64,000 bases of DNA from the NCBI GenBank assembly GCA_945947575.1, contig CAMEYM010000017.1, forward strand, positions 1 through 64,000. Reading direction: 5' to 3'. This stretch comes from Rhizobium sp. Q54 (lineage in GTDB: Bacteria > Pseudomonadota > Alphaproteobacteria > UBA2966 > CAIVPW01). The notes under the pieces were generated by a model. That model saw only the letters and a program-made list of their open reading frames with translations, did not search any database and was not told where the DNA came from. Of the stretch, positions 1 through 9,402 are shown piece by piece. The translations under genes were made by a program, and so were the position numbers. How positions within the stretch are numbered: position 1 is the stretch's first letter; every line of letters begins with the position of its first letter.

Positions 1-340
1 GGTGGTAGCGCGTCAGCAGCATCGGCAGGCTCGCCGGCTGCACACCCTTTGCTGCCCAGGCGCGAGCATCAGCGACGAGCACCGTCATCAGCGCGTCGGC
101 GCCGCCCGGGTTGAGCTTCGCCAGGGTCTGGCACGCCGTGCAGAATTGCGGATTGCTCGGATCGGGGCTGCGCCCTGCGAACGTCATCACCGCGCGCCCA
201 AGACCGTGCAGCGGCGCGTTGCACATCTTGCAGCGCGGTGCGCCCGGCACGTACTTGAACAGCTGCCGCGCGCGCTTGAGGTCGATTGCCTGTCCGGCCA
301 GGATCTTGGCCCACACCGGCGATTGCTGCAGATCGCTCAT
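1..340 (-). CDS. N-terminal part of a degenerate adenylate/guanylate cyclase-like protein (runs off the window)
   Basis: The first 113 codons are visible on the minus strand; the rest lies beyond base 1. Residues about 35-70 hold the cysteine pattern PRCKMCNAP ... NPQFC.AC, typical of the zinc-ribbon-like N-terminal region found in front of some class III cyclases. After it, at residues about 79-87, such proteins read GGAE...FADVRGST, where the Asp is the metal-binding residue of the cyclase core. Here the line reads GGADALMTVLVADARAWAAKG: the Asp is kept but the RGST part is lost. I infer a divergent or inactive paralogue. The ATG at 338-340 is the only good start. The catalytic domain is out of view. 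Confidence 0.6.
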   Translation of the reverse strand, partial: MSDLQQSPVWAKILAGQAIDLKRARQLFKYVPGAPRCKMCNAPLHGLGRAVMTFAGRSPDPSNPQFCTACQTLAKLNPGGADALMTVLVADARAWAAKGVQPASLPMLLTRYH

Positions 341-708
341 CGCCGCCAGTATAGCGGCTGGCGGCCTGGTGGGCGCTCGGGGGCGCCCGCGCCACACGGG
401 GGCGCCCCCAGACAGCGCCCCGCTTGACCGCGCATGCGCAAGGGTACGCGCTGAACGGCGAGTCGATGGCGTCCGCAGCTCTGGCGGTTCGCGCGGCGCG
501 TGCGTGCCGCGCGTGTGATGGCACTCACAGTAACCGGCGGTTGCGGTCCAGCGTCCGGCGCGAAGTGGAGTGGGCACCGTCACGTTCGGGTGTGCCCAAC
601 CGGGCAACCCCTGCACGGGCGATTCGGCGGAGTTAGGTACTCCGCCCGTTCACCGCGCTCGCTATTCGTATTGGTTGCGGCGGCTTGGGCCGCAGTGGGA
701 GCGCCGAG
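341..708. other. Intergenic stretch with two hairpins
   Basis: No convincing gene is seen in these 368 bases. A perfect 8-bp inverted repeat (GGCGGAGT / ACTCCGCC, 5-nt loop) lies at 626-646, and a 6-bp one (TGCGGC / GCCGCA, 7-nt loop) at 676-694. Both are downstream of the minus-strand ArsR gene and could end the MoxR operon transcript, but neither has a T run. The stretch must also hold the promoter of the cyclase-like gene; I cannot point to it. Confidence 0.4.
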
Positions 709-1008
709 TTAGGCCGCGGGCTCTTTCGCGCGCCCGGTGGCGAGGCTGGTGCGGCGCGACAGCTCGGCGAGGTAGGCCTCGAGCACGTTGTGGTTGGCCG
801 AGAAGATGTGGCGCTGTCCCTGGCGGCGTACGCTCAGCAGGCCAACATCCTGCAGCACCTTGAGATGGTGCGACACCGTCGCCTGGCTGACCGGGCAGCG
901 CGCGGCGATATCGCCGCACGACAGCTCCGTCTCCGCGGCCACCATCTCGAGAATCTCGAAGCGCTGCGGGTCGGCAAGGGCCTTGGCGATGGCATGGAAG
1001 TCGTTCAT
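709..1008 (-). CDS. ArsR-family winged-helix transcriptional regulator
   Basis: A 99-residue protein with the complete ArsR fold. The helix-turn-helix runs over residues about 30-57 (CGDIAARCPVSQATVSHHLK, then VLQDVGLL) and is followed by the beta-wing VRRQGQRHIF. There is no ELCVCDL-type metal-binding motif in the recognition helix, so a metal sensor is not supported. Its ATG overlaps the stop of the upstream vWA-like gene (ATGA), so it is probably translated as the last gene of the MoxR/DUF58 operon. A regulator at the distal end of such an operon is unusual; it may autoregulate the operon or act elsewhere. Confidence 0.88.
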   Translation of the reverse strand: MNDFHAIAKALADPQRFEILEMVAAETELSCGDIAARCPVSQATVSHHLKVLQDVGLLSVRRQGQRHIFSANHNVLEAYLAELSRRTSLATGRAKEPAA

Positions 1009-3089
1009 CGCCCTTCGCGATACCACGCCCCGAGCAGGCTGCCTAGGAGCAGCGCGAGAGCCAGCAGAGCCGGGATCAACGGCGTCTCCCGCACTCCGGT
1101 AACAAAGTAGGAGTCGTTGTCGCGCAGCCCGATCCAGTTGCGGCCCGCCGCTTCGCGGTCGGCCGCCACCCGGCGCACTTCCGGGATGTCGCGCTCGTTC
1201 AGCCACACCACGGCGCCGCCAGCGGCATTGGCGATCGGCCCCAGGACGGCGTCGGTGGTGCGCAAGTCTTCGTTCTCTTTGGGGTTGAGCGCGCCCACTG
1301 CGGCGATCGCCGTCAACGTGCCGTCCGTGACGCGGTACAGGCCCGAATGCTCTACCTGGACGCTGGCCTGGGTCCGCCCGCCGGTCCCGGCTTCGAGGGC
1401 GACCGTTTGTTCCAGCCCATCCGGCCCGGTGACCGTCACGGTCGCCACCGGCATCTCCGCGAGCGTGCGGCGGCTGATCTCCAGCTTGTTGCCGACGCCG
1501 ACGGCGCGCAGCGCCTCCTCTTCGAGGTCGGGCTCCTTCATGAGCCAGTGCGACAGGCGGCGCAGCAGCTCGGCCTGGGGCCCGCCGCCCTCGATGCCGC
1601 GCGTCCACAACCATGCCTGGTCGGACAACAGCTGTGCGACGCGCCCCTCGCCGACACGATCGAGCACCAGCAGCGGCGCGCCGTTGTCGCCTTCCATGAC
1701 GACGTTGCCGCGGTTCGCCTGCGCCCCGATCAACCGGAACCAACGCCCCCACGTCGGCGTGGCGCCCGGCGCCAGCAGGTCCGATGTCACCGGATGCCGC
1801 GTGCCGAGGTTCGAAACTTTCGGGCGGAAGCCCGCGGTGAGGATGCGCCCCGTCGGCATGGCCGGCAGGATGTTGGCGATCGGCGTGCTGAACAGTGACA
1901 GCGCCGGCGTCGCGTCCTCCGGTCCCGCCGCTTCCAGCACCGCGCCGCCGTAGGCGACGTAGTCGGCGACGTTCTCGAGGTAGATGCGCGGGATGACGCC
2001 GCGCTGCGCGTAGCGATCGAAGATGATGAGGTCGAACTCGTCGAGCTTGTCCTCGAACAGCTGGCGCACCGGGAAGGCGATCAGCGACAGTTCACGGATC
2101 GGCGTCTGATCCTGCTTCTCCGGCGGCCGCAGAATGGTGAAGTGCACCAGGTCGACGCTTGGGTCCGCCTTGAGCAAGTTGCGCCAGGTGCGCTCGCCAT
2201 TGTGCGGCTCGCCGGAAACCAACAGCACGCGCAGCCGGTCGCGCACACCGTTGACGACCACCGCGGCGCGGTTGTTCATCAAGGTAAGCTCGGCACGCCC
2301 CGCGTCGGCGATCATCTCCAGCACCGTCGGGCCGCCATGCTCGATGGTGACCGGAATGTCGGTATCGGCGCCCACGGTCACCTGCGCGCGACGCTCGGCC
2401 GTGCCGTCGGTGAAGACTGTCAGATTGGTGCGCGTGCCCGCCGGCGCCGTCGCGTCCTCGACGCGGATCGTCATCGAAACCTGGCTGCCCACCACGCCGT
2501 AGGCCGGCGCCCGCACCACGACGACGCGGCGGTCGCCCTCGTTGCGATTGCCGGTCAGCAGCACGTGTACCGGCCCTTCGCCGGTGCCACGCCAGCCGCC
2601 CGAACGCACGACATCAGCGCCGGGCGCGTCGTGGACCTGGCCGTCGGTGACAAAGATCGCTCCCGCGACGCGCTCGGGTGGCACGTCGGAGAGGGCGCGT
2701 TCCATCGCCGTGAACAGCTTGGTGCCGTCGGCGTTGGCCTCGTCGCCGGCATGGATGACGCGCACCTCGAGATTGCCGAGCGCCTCCAACTGGCGCGTCA
2801 GCTCAGCGACTGCGGCTTCGGTGCGCGCCTTGCGGTCCCCGATGTTCTGCGAGAGCGATATGTCGGCGACGATGATGGCGACGTCGGTCAGCGTCTCCCG
2901 CTCCTCTTCCACCAGCGACGGATTGGCCAGCGCCGCCAGGCCGACCGCGAATGCGCCGGCGCGCAGCAGCAACCCGCGCGCCCGCTTGAACGCGCCGAAC
3001 AGCAGGAAGGCCGACGCCAGCGCGCCGATCACGAGGATCAGCGACCACGGCACCACTGGCGTCCATGCAACGCTCATGACGCCGTTCAT
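1005..3089 (-). CDS. Membrane-anchored vWA-like / glutamine-amidotransferase-like protein of a MoxR operon
   Basis: A 694-residue membrane protein. Two hydrophobic segments lie in the first 60 residues and one close to the C-terminus (LIPALLALALLLGSLLGAWY). Between residues about 67 and 160 the line VADISLSQN carries a DxSxS metal-site motif of von Willebrand A domains, and FVTDGQVHDAP fits the later strand. A middle region (DLIIFDRYAQRG, then VADYVAYGGAVL) resembles the class I glutamine-amidotransferase-like fold of COG5426 proteins, with no catalytic Cys visible. The gene overlaps both neighbours by ATGA. Proteins like this sit beside BatA/DUF4159 proteins in MoxR clusters and are thought to serve envelope or chaperone functions; the exact role is unknown. 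Confidence 0.75.
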   Translation of the reverse strand: MNGVMSVAWTPVVPWSLILVIGALASAFLLFGAFKRARGLLLRAGAFAVGLAALANPSLVEEERETLTDVAIIVADISLSQNIGDRKARTEAAVAELTRQLEALGNLEVRVIHAGDEANADGTKLFTAMERALSDVPPERVAGAIFVTDGQVHDAPGADVVRSGGWRGTGEGPVHVLLTGNRNEGDRRVVVVRAPAYGVVGSQVSMTIRVEDATAPAGTRTNLTVFTDGTAERRAQVTVGADTDIPVTIEHGGPTVLEMIADAGRAELTLMNNRAAVVVNGVRDRLRVLLVSGEPHNGERTWRNLLKADPSVDLVHFTILRPPEKQDQTPIRELSLIAFPVRQLFEDKLDEFDLIIFDRYAQRGVIPRIYLENVADYVAYGGAVLEAAGPEDATPALSLFSTPIANILPAMPTGRILTAGFRPKVSNLGTRHPVTSDLLAPGATPTWGRWFRLIGAQANRGNVVMEGDNGAPLLVLDRVGEGRVAQLLSDQAWLWTRGIEGGGPQAELLRRLSHWLMKEPDLEEEALRAVGVGNKLEISRRTLAEMPVATVTVTGPDGLEQTVALEAGTGGRTQASVQVEHSGLYRVTDGTLTAIAAVGALNPKENEDLRTTDAVLGPIANAAGGAVVWLNERDIPEVRRVAADREAAGRNWIGLRDNDSYFVTGVRETPLIPALLALALLLGSLLGAWYREGR

Positions 3090-5875
3090 TGGCCGAGCCG
3101 CTCCAAGATGGCAGGCGCGTGGACCTGGTCGGCCTTGTAGTTGCCGGTCAGCACGTACATGACGAGGTTGATGCCGAAGCGGAACGCCATCTCGCGCTGG
3201 CGCTCATCGCCGGTCTGCACGGTCGCCAGCGGCCAGCCGTCGGCGTCCAGCGCCCAGGCGGCAGCCCAGTCATTGGCCCCGATGATGATGGACGAAACGC
3301 CGTCATTGATGCCGCCGCCGTGCTGTACCACCCAGACGCGGCCGCCGGCGTAGCGGCCGGGGAACTCCTGCATCAGGTAGAACGCCTGGGTCAGCACGTG
3401 ACCGTCGGGCACGGGAATGAGCGGCGGAATGTCGAGCTGGGACAGCAGCGTGCGCAGCGCCAGAGTGCCGCGCCCCGTTCCGCCGAAGCCGCCTTCCGGC
3501 GCGTCGCGCGTGTCGAACAGGATGGTGCCGCCGGTCTTCATGTAGTTGTCGACCTTGGCCAGCGCCGTGTCGGTCAGTCGCTGCTCGGTGCCGGTGATCG
3601 GCCAGTAGAGCAGGGGGAAGAACGCGATCTCGTGGCGCTCGATATCGACGCCGACCGGCGCCGCACCTTCCACCGAGGTGCGCGCCGCCATGACGCGAGT
3701 CAGTCCGAGGAGGCCCGCCTCGCTCAGCTTGTCCACCTCGGCGTTGCCGGTGACGACGAACGCAAGGCGCGTCGCCAACGCGGCGTTGAGCGCGAACTGG
3801 TCGGCGATCTGGGGCGGCACCGCGGCGGGCGCCGCCGGCGTTTGCACCTGCGCGTGCGCAATGTCCGGCGCGGCCACCAAGCCCACGGCCAGCAGCACGA
3901 CGGCGGTCGCCGCGACCGCGCGGGCGCCGCCGCGGAACATGCCCCGCAGCGCGAAGCTGGCGATCAGCTCGACCAGCGCCAGCAACAACGCCGTCGTCAG
4001 CAGCCACGGCATCAGGTTGCGCTCCCGGCTTTCGTTGAAGGCATCGAATGTGACCGACGCCGGCAGTCCGCTGATCGGCACCAGCCGCGGCAATGCGCCG
4101 CCCAGGTTGAATGCCTGGCGCGCCTCGTCGACGCCGTAATAGCCCGGCGGATGGCGCGGCCCGGGCCGCGTCGTCTCGAACGCGTCGCTTGCGATCGGCT
4201 GCGCCGCCGGGGATGGCTCGCCCAGCCGCCCGAAGCCGTCGAGCAGCGTCAGCGGCGGCAGAGTGACGCGGCTGCCCTCCGCCGCCACACCCTGTGACAG
4301 ACGCACCAGCGTGCGCAGCATGTCGACGAACAATCCCGACAACGGCAGGTCGGACCAGTCGGCATTGGCCGTCGTATGGAACAGCACGACCCAGCCGTCG
4401 CCGCGGCGCGCGCCAGTGACCAGCGGTGTGCCGTCCTCCAGCCGCGCCCACGTCTTCTCGCCGATGTCCAACGTCGGCTCGGCCAGCACCTGGCGATTGA
4501 CCCGCACCTCGGGCGGCACCGTCAGCGTCGCGAACGGGCTCGCCTCGGGGAACGGCGCCAGCTTGGCGGGTTGGGTCCAGGTCATGGCGCCACCGAGACT
4601 GCGCTCGCCTCGGCGCAAGCGCGCCGGCAGCAGGTCGTCGGTCTCCTGGGCGGTGCGCGGTCCGGCGAAGCGGATCAGCACGCCGCCGTCCGACACCCAG
4701 CGCTCCAGGCGCGTACGGTCGGAACCCACCAGGCGGCCGACGTCGGCCAGCACCATCACCGACATCTCGCGCTCCAGCAGCGACGCGACCGTGCCCGAGC
4801 GCACGTCCGCGTACGGTGTCAACGCGCGCTCCACATAGAAGAGGCCGGAAAGAAGCGGCTGGCCCGCCTCCAGCGCCTCGCCGGACACGAGTCCAACCGG
4901 CCGCCGCCGCCAGCGCTCATCCAGGAGCGCGACGGCCGCCGCCGAGCGTTGCGTCTCGATCTCGACGCGCATGACGCGATTGCGCAGCTCGGACGGCAGC
5001 TCGAGGACGAAATCCGCCGTGGCGGCGCCACCCGCGAACGCGACTTCCTGACGCGAGAGGAGCTGTCCGCGCTCGGCGCTCGCCCGCACCCAGACCGAGC
5101 CCGGACCGATGCTCGCGGCGCGCCGGATGGTGAAGGCGAGATCGGATCCCGCCAGCGCGGGCGGTGACAGCACCATGGCCAGCTCGCCGGCGCCATCCGC
5201 CAGCACGTGCAGCGTGCCGACCTGTTGCAGCGCCTCGGCCAGTTCGCGTGCCGTCGGGTCTTCGCCCGCACCCACGGCCGGCGTCGTCAGCCCATCGGTG
5301 AGCCAATACACTTCTGCCGGTCGCTCGATGGTCGCCGCGCGCAGCGCCACGATCGCCGCGGCGCGATCGACCGGCCACGACTTCGGCTCCAACGCCTGAA
5401 TTTCCTCGCGCGCCTCGCCTGCCGTCATCAATCCGCTCATGCGCAGCGGGGTGCCGTCGGCGAGGGGCGCGGTAGTGAGCAGGGCGACGGGACGGTTCTC
5501 GCGCTCCGCGCGCGCCAACAGGTTCAAGAGCGTATCGCGCCGCGCATTCCAGCGGTCGGCCGACGCCCACCCGTCGTCCACCACCAGCACGACGGTGCCC
5601 GAACCTTCCAGGCGCGCGCCCGGATTGAGAATGGGGCTCGCCAGCGCCAGGATCACCAGCGTCGCGACGACGGCGCGCAGCACAAGCAGCCACCACGGCG
5701 TCTTGGCCGGCGTCTCCTCGGGCGTCTGCAGGCCGAATAGCAGGCGGATGGCAGGGAAGTCGACGCGCTTCGGGCTGGGCGGCGTGATCCGCATGAGCCA
5801 GAGCAGGACGGGCAGGGCGGCCAGCGCGGCCAGCACCCACGGCGCCGCGAACGCGAGGTTGCCCAGAATCAGCAT
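3086..5875 (-). CDS. BatA-type N-terminal domain plus DUF4159 membrane protein
   Basis: A 929-residue protein. Residues 1-85 form a BatA/aerotolerance N-terminal region with two membrane segments (APWVLAALAALPVLLWLM and WWLLVLRAVVATLVILALA) around the family motif SPKRVDFPAIRLL. A vWA-like domain follows (VVLVVDDGWAS). Two more hydrophobic segments lie near residues 625-680. The C-terminal 220 residues match DUF4159 (VDIERHEIAFFPLLYWPI, then YMKTGGTILFDTRD). The architecture is the usual one for the large subunit of alphaproteobacterial MoxR-DUF58 operons. It lies 43 bases downstream of DUF58 and overlaps the next gene by ATGA. The molecular function is not established. Confidence 0.82.
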   Translation of the reverse strand: MLILGNLAFAAPWVLAALAALPVLLWLMRITPPSPKRVDFPAIRLLFGLQTPEETPAKTPWWLLVLRAVVATLVILALASPILNPGARLEGSGTVVLVVDDGWASADRWNARRDTLLNLLARAERENRPVALLTTAPLADGTPLRMSGLMTAGEAREEIQALEPKSWPVDRAAAIVALRAATIERPAEVYWLTDGLTTPAVGAGEDPTARELAEALQQVGTLHVLADGAGELAMVLSPPALAGSDLAFTIRRAASIGPGSVWVRASAERGQLLSRQEVAFAGGAATADFVLELPSELRNRVMRVEIETQRSAAAVALLDERWRRRPVGLVSGEALEAGQPLLSGLFYVERALTPYADVRSGTVASLLEREMSVMVLADVGRLVGSDRTRLERWVSDGGVLIRFAGPRTAQETDDLLPARLRRGERSLGGAMTWTQPAKLAPFPEASPFATLTVPPEVRVNRQVLAEPTLDIGEKTWARLEDGTPLVTGARRGDGWVVLFHTTANADWSDLPLSGLFVDMLRTLVRLSQGVAAEGSRVTLPPLTLLDGFGRLGEPSPAAQPIASDAFETTRPGPRHPPGYYGVDEARQAFNLGGALPRLVPISGLPASVTFDAFNESRERNLMPWLLTTALLLALVELIASFALRGMFRGGARAVAATAVVLLAVGLVAAPDIAHAQVQTPAAPAAVPPQIADQFALNAALATRLAFVVTGNAEVDKLSEAGLLGLTRVMAARTSVEGAAPVGVDIERHEIAFFPLLYWPITGTEQRLTDTALAKVDNYMKTGGTILFDTRDAPEGGFGGTGRGTLALRTLLSQLDIPPLIPVPDGHVLTQAFYLMQEFPGRYAGGRVWVVQHGGGINDGVSSIIIGANDWAAAWALDADGWPLATVQTGDERQREMAFRFGINLVMYVLTGNYKADQVHAPAILERLGQ

Positions 5876-5918
5876 GCGCGGCGATTAGACCAGAAAAGGG
5901 CCAAGCGTGAGGCCATCC

Positions 5919-6800
5919 CTACGCGTCCACCGCGGACAGCGTCTCGTACAGCGTGAGCAGCGGAACCTGGGCCGGCCGATCAGTGCGGTGCTGGGTGAAG
6001 GTCCAGCCGGCGGCGCCTGTAAGGTGCCGCAGCGCCTCGCGCTGGGCTGCAAGCTTGCCAAGGTACAGCTCGCGCAATCCCTCGACGCGGCTGACCACCA
6101 GGCGGCCTTCGCCTTCGACGCCTTCGAACTCCGTGCGTCCTTCGAACGGGAGATCTTCCTCGACGGGGTCGAGAACTTGTAGCAGGTGCCCGCCGATGCC
6201 GCGCGCGGCGTAGCCGCGGATGATCGATTCCATTTGCTGGGGCGGCGACAGGAAATCGCCGATGAACACCATCGTCGCAAACCGCGGCAGCTGCTCGATC
6301 GGTGGCAGGCTGGCGGTCGGCTTGTCGGCACGCGCCCGCGCGACCAGTGTCTCGGCAACGCGCGCCAGGGCGCCGCGGCCGCTGCCCGGCAGGCGACCCT
6401 CGCCCAGCAACGCGACGCGCTCGCCGCCACGAATCAGCAGCGCCGCCAGCGCCACCAGCAGCAGCGTCGCGCGATCGACCTTGGATGCTGGCGCGAACGC
6501 CGAGCGGAAATGCATGGACGGAGAGTTGTCGCGCCACAGCCAGACGCTCTGCGCCGCTTCCCATTCCTGCTGGCGCACGAACAGGCGATCCGACTTGGCC
6601 GACTGCCGCCAGTCGATGACGGTGGCGGCGTCGCCCTGCTCGTAGCGGCGGAACTGCCAGAAGCTTTCGCCGGGTCCAACGCGGCGGCGTCCGTGCACGC
6701 CCTGGGCGACCGTCATCGCCACGCGCTCTGCGGCCACCAGCAGCGGCGGCAGCGTCGAAGCAAGCTCTTCGGCGCGTTGACGGACCGCCGGATCGGCCAT
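5919..6800 (-). CDS. DUF58 domain protein
   Basis: A 293-residue soluble protein. The DUF58 signature is at residues about 36-80: RRRVGPGESFWQFRRYEQGD followed by IDWRQSAKSDRLFVRQ. DUF58 proteins have a vWA-related fold and nearly always accompany a MoxR-family AAA+ ATPase, as here: the moxR-like gene ends 13 bases upstream. The C-terminal half contains FIGDFLSPPQQMESIIRGYA, the expected vWA-like strand and helix. The pair probably acts as an ATP-driven chaperone module for metal-cofactor or envelope proteins; that is inferred from characterised MoxR systems, and no client is evident here. Confidence 0.88.
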   Translation of the reverse strand: MADPAVRQRAEELASTLPPLLVAAERVAMTVAQGVHGRRRVGPGESFWQFRRYEQGDAATVIDWRQSAKSDRLFVRQQEWEAAQSVWLWRDNSPSMHFRSAFAPASKVDRATLLLVALAALLIRGGERVALLGEGRLPGSGRGALARVAETLVARARADKPTASLPPIEQLPRFATMVFIGDFLSPPQQMESIIRGYAARGIGGHLLQVLDPVEEDLPFEGRTEFEGVEGEGRLVVSRVEGLRELYLGKLAAQREALRHLTGAAGWTFTQHRTDRPAQVPLLTLYETLSAVDA

Positions 6801-6813
6801 CGTGTCTACCGGC

Positions 6814-7833
6814 TCAGGTCAGAGGCTGGCAGAGGAGGGCGATCACGCTGTCGAGGGTGACGCCGTCAGCGCGCGCCGAGAAGTTGAGCGCCATGCGGTG
6901 ACGCAGCACCGGCGCGGCGAGCGCCAGCACGTCCTCGGCTGACGGCGACAGACGTCCGTCCATCAGCGCCCGTGCCCGCGCCGCCAGCATCAACGCTTGG
7001 CTCGCGCGCGGGCCGGGGCCCCACGCTACGTGTTTGCGCACTTGCTCCAGTGACGAGCTCTCGGGCCGGCCGTTGCGCACCAGGGTCAGGATGGCCTCGA
7101 CGACTTTGTCGCCGACAGGGATGCGGCGCACCAGACGCTGGGCGCTCTCGAACTCATCGGCGGTCATGGCCGCGCTGGGCTTCGCTTCCGACGAACCGGT
7201 CGTCGCGTGCAGCATCTGCCGCTCGGCGTCCAGATCCGGATACGTCACGTCCACCTGCAGCAGGAAGCGATCGAGCTGCGCTTCCGGCAGCGGATAGGTG
7301 CCCTCCTGCTCCAGCGGGTTCTGGGTCGCCAGCACATGGAATGGATGCGGCAGCGCGTGGCGGTGACCGCCGACCGAAACTTCGCGCTCTTGCATTGACT
7401 GCAGCAGCGCCGATTGCGTGCGCGGGCTGGCGCGGTTGATCTCGTCCGCCATCAGCAGCTGGCAGAACACGGGGCCCTGGATGAAGCGGAACGAGCGGCG
7501 GCCGCTCTCGGCCTCCTCCAGCACTTCCGAGCCGAGGATGTCGGCGGGCATCAGGTCCGGTGTGAACTGCACGCGCTTCGCCGTCAGGCCGAGCACGGTG
7601 CCGAGCGTCTCGACCAGACGCGTCTTGGCAAGGCCGGGCACGCCGATCAACAGCGCGTGGCCGCCGGCCAGGAGGGTGATGAGGGTTTCTTCGACCACCT
7701 GCTTCTGGCCGAAGATGACTTCGCCGATGCGGCGCTTGACCTCGACCAGGCGCGGGCCGACCTGCTCGACCTCGGCGACGGTGGCATCGGGGCCGGTCGC
7801 GGACCGGGCTGGAACTTCGTTGCGAATGCTCAC
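6814..7833 (-). CDS. MoxR-family AAA+ ATPase
   Basis: An AAA+ ATPase of 339 residues when started at GTG 7833. That start has GGAG eight to nine bases upstream and removes a low-complexity, Arg-rich extension given by a further-upstream start. Visible motifs are Walker A GVPGLAKTRL, Walker B LLMADEINRASPRTQ, and the MoxR-typical QNPLEQEGTYPLPEAQLDRF. It is the first gene of a minus-strand operon moxR - DUF58 - BatA/DUF4159 - vWA-like - arsR with short gaps or overlaps. MoxR ATPases act with vWA-domain partners as chaperones; the clients are not identifiable from this locus. Confidence 0.92.
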   Translation of the reverse strand: MSIRNEVPARSATGPDATVAEVEQVGPRLVEVKRRIGEVIFGQKQVVEETLITLLAGGHALLIGVPGLAKTRLVETLGTVLGLTAKRVQFTPDLMPADILGSEVLEEAESGRRSFRFIQGPVFCQLLMADEINRASPRTQSALLQSMQEREVSVGGHRHALPHPFHVLATQNPLEQEGTYPLPEAQLDRFLLQVDVTYPDLDAERQMLHATTGSSEAKPSAAMTADEFESAQRLVRRIPVGDKVVEAILTLVRNGRPESSSLEQVRKHVAWGPGPRASQALMLAARARALMDGRLSPSAEDVLALAAPVLRHRMALNFSARADGVTLDSVIALLCQPLT

Positions 7834-8230
7834 GGGGTACTCCGCGTCGGTTGTCGGGATCGTCGCAGGCGGTTCCCGGCTCCGCCGCGTTGGGGCGGCG
7901 CGCACGAACGATGGCCTTATCCGCCGCGGTCCCGGCTGGCCCAAGGTGTTCCAAGACCCGCCGGGAGAGCCCATTTTGTACCACGGCCGGGCCGGCCGAG
8001 TGGACTCACGAGTTGGTAAAGCAATGTTTCGCCGCCGCCTCCCCTACGACTCTTTTTTGGTGGAATCGGCCGATGTCCCCGGCGAGCATGGGTGGTAGGG
8101 CCTTCGCTTGGGGAGGTGCTTGCGGCAAATAGCCGGGCCTCGCGACCGGCGTCGTGCTCATCGAAGATAGGCCGCGCGTGCGCGCGTTCGGCGAAAGCGG
8201 CGCGGGGCGGATGTTCAGTCGATCAGCAGG
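7834..8230. other. Intergenic region upstream of the MoxR operon
   Basis: No gene is supported in these 397 bases. The stretch must hold the promoter of the MoxR operon and the end of the M48 peptidase transcript, but I found no clear promoter boxes, operator or T-tailed hairpin. Open frames crossing it have the composition of antisense shadows. Confidence 0.4.
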
Positions 8231-9010
8231 CTAGTCGAGGTTCAGGCGCCACTCGCGCTCATCGCGCGTCACGTCGATGGTGCGTGAGCGTTGGCGGTAG
8301 GTCTCCATCACCTCGGGCATGAGCTCCTGCAAGTTGGTGGCGCGATGGCCCGGCGCCGGATGGGTCGCCAGGAACTCCGGCGGAGCCTCGCCCATGTCCT
8401 CGAACTTCTGCCAGACGCGCACTGCGGCGCGCGGGTCATAGCCGGCGCGCGCCATGTAGCGCAGGCCGACGTCGTCGGCCTGGGCTTCCTGGTCGCGGCT
8501 GAACGGCAGCACGAGGCCCAGCGTCGCCGCCATGCCGGCGGCGCGCGCGATGTTCTGGTCGATGTCGAACGCGGCGCCCAGGATGCCGAGACCGAGTTCG
8601 AGCAACGTGCCGCGCTGCATCCGCTGGCGGCCGTGCTCCTGGGTGACGTGGGCAACTTCGTGGCCGATCACTGCCGCCAGCTCGTCGTCGGTCTTGGCGA
8701 CCTTGAATAGCCCGGCGTGCACGCCGATCTGGCCGCCCGGCAACGCGAACGCGTTGGGCGTGTCGTCGTCGATCACTGCGAATTGCCACTCGCGCGGATT
8801 CTGGTCGGCCGCTTCGAGGATGCGCTCAGCGACGCGTTCGACGCGGCGGTTGTAGGTCGCGTTGCGGGACACGCCCTTCTCGCGCAGGATTTGCTCCCAG
8901 GCGCCGTCCGCGCCGGACTGCGCGATCGCGGGGCTTGTGTTGAGCGCCAACGGCGCCACGAGTACTGCGGCCAGTGCCGCCGTTCGCATTGCGCGCAGAC
9001 CAAGCATCAT
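8231..9010 (-). CDS. Exported M48-family metalloprotease (BepA/LoiP-like)
   Basis: A 259-residue protein with an N-terminal signal peptide (hydrophobic core about residues 8-24, likely cleavage after SPAIA). The zinc motif HEVAH is at residues 117-121 and the third ligand is Glu175 in DQEAQADDVG, as expected for peptidase family M48B. PGGQIGVHAGLF just before it is the typical M48 substrate-cleft strand. Relatives are periplasmic and degrade or fold outer-membrane proteins; that role is inferred from family membership. There is no TPR domain, unlike full-length BepA. It is monocistronic as far as can be seen. Confidence 0.9.
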   Translation of the reverse strand: MMLGLRAMRTAALAAVLVAPLALNTSPAIAQSGADGAWEQILREKGVSRNATYNRRVERVAERILEAADQNPREWQFAVIDDDTPNAFALPGGQIGVHAGLFKVAKTDDELAAVIGHEVAHVTQEHGRQRMQRGTLLELGLGILGAAFDIDQNIARAAGMAATLGLVLPFSRDQEAQADDVGLRYMARAGYDPRAAVRVWQKFEDMGEAPPEFLATHPAPGHRATNLQELMPEVMETYRQRSRTIDVTRDEREWRLNLD

Positions 9011-9402
9011 GACGACGCACTCCAGGGGACCAGGGTGACGGTTGCCCTAGAGATGGCGTGCGGCGGCGCGCGGCGCCAGGGTCGCGCCCGAGGTACGCCT
9101 ACCGGTGGCGTGGCAACGTGTTGGGGTTAGGAAGGTCTGGCCGGCCCGTACCGGTTTCGGGATCACGCCGACCAGCAAGAGCCCGATCTCACGCCGAGGG
9201 TCTCGGCCCAACGCAAGGGACGCACGTCGAGGCCGCTGGTGACCGAAGGGACGCGCAGCGGGTGCGAGCGGTTCGCGAGCGGCCCGAACCGGGCCCTGCG
9301 CCGCCGTGCCGTCGAACCCGATTGGTGGTGGTGATCGTCGCAGTTCCCGGAATGCGCCGGGCTCCGGCAACCGGGAAAGAATGCTATCTCTTGCCGGACC
9401 GC
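9011..9402. other. Divergent intergenic region between the M48 peptidase and CoA pyrophosphatase genes
   Basis: These 392 bases separate two divergent genes and should contain both promoters. Long open frames cross it, including one in frame with the Nudix gene, but their translations are Arg/Gly/Pro-rich and show no domain. I see no hairpin terminator, riboswitch or clear promoter boxes. Confidence 0.4.

Noticed and set aside
626-646. Hairpin after arsR called as an intrinsic terminator
   Set aside because: The stem is perfect but there is no T run on either strand, so it is only noted within the intergenic entry.
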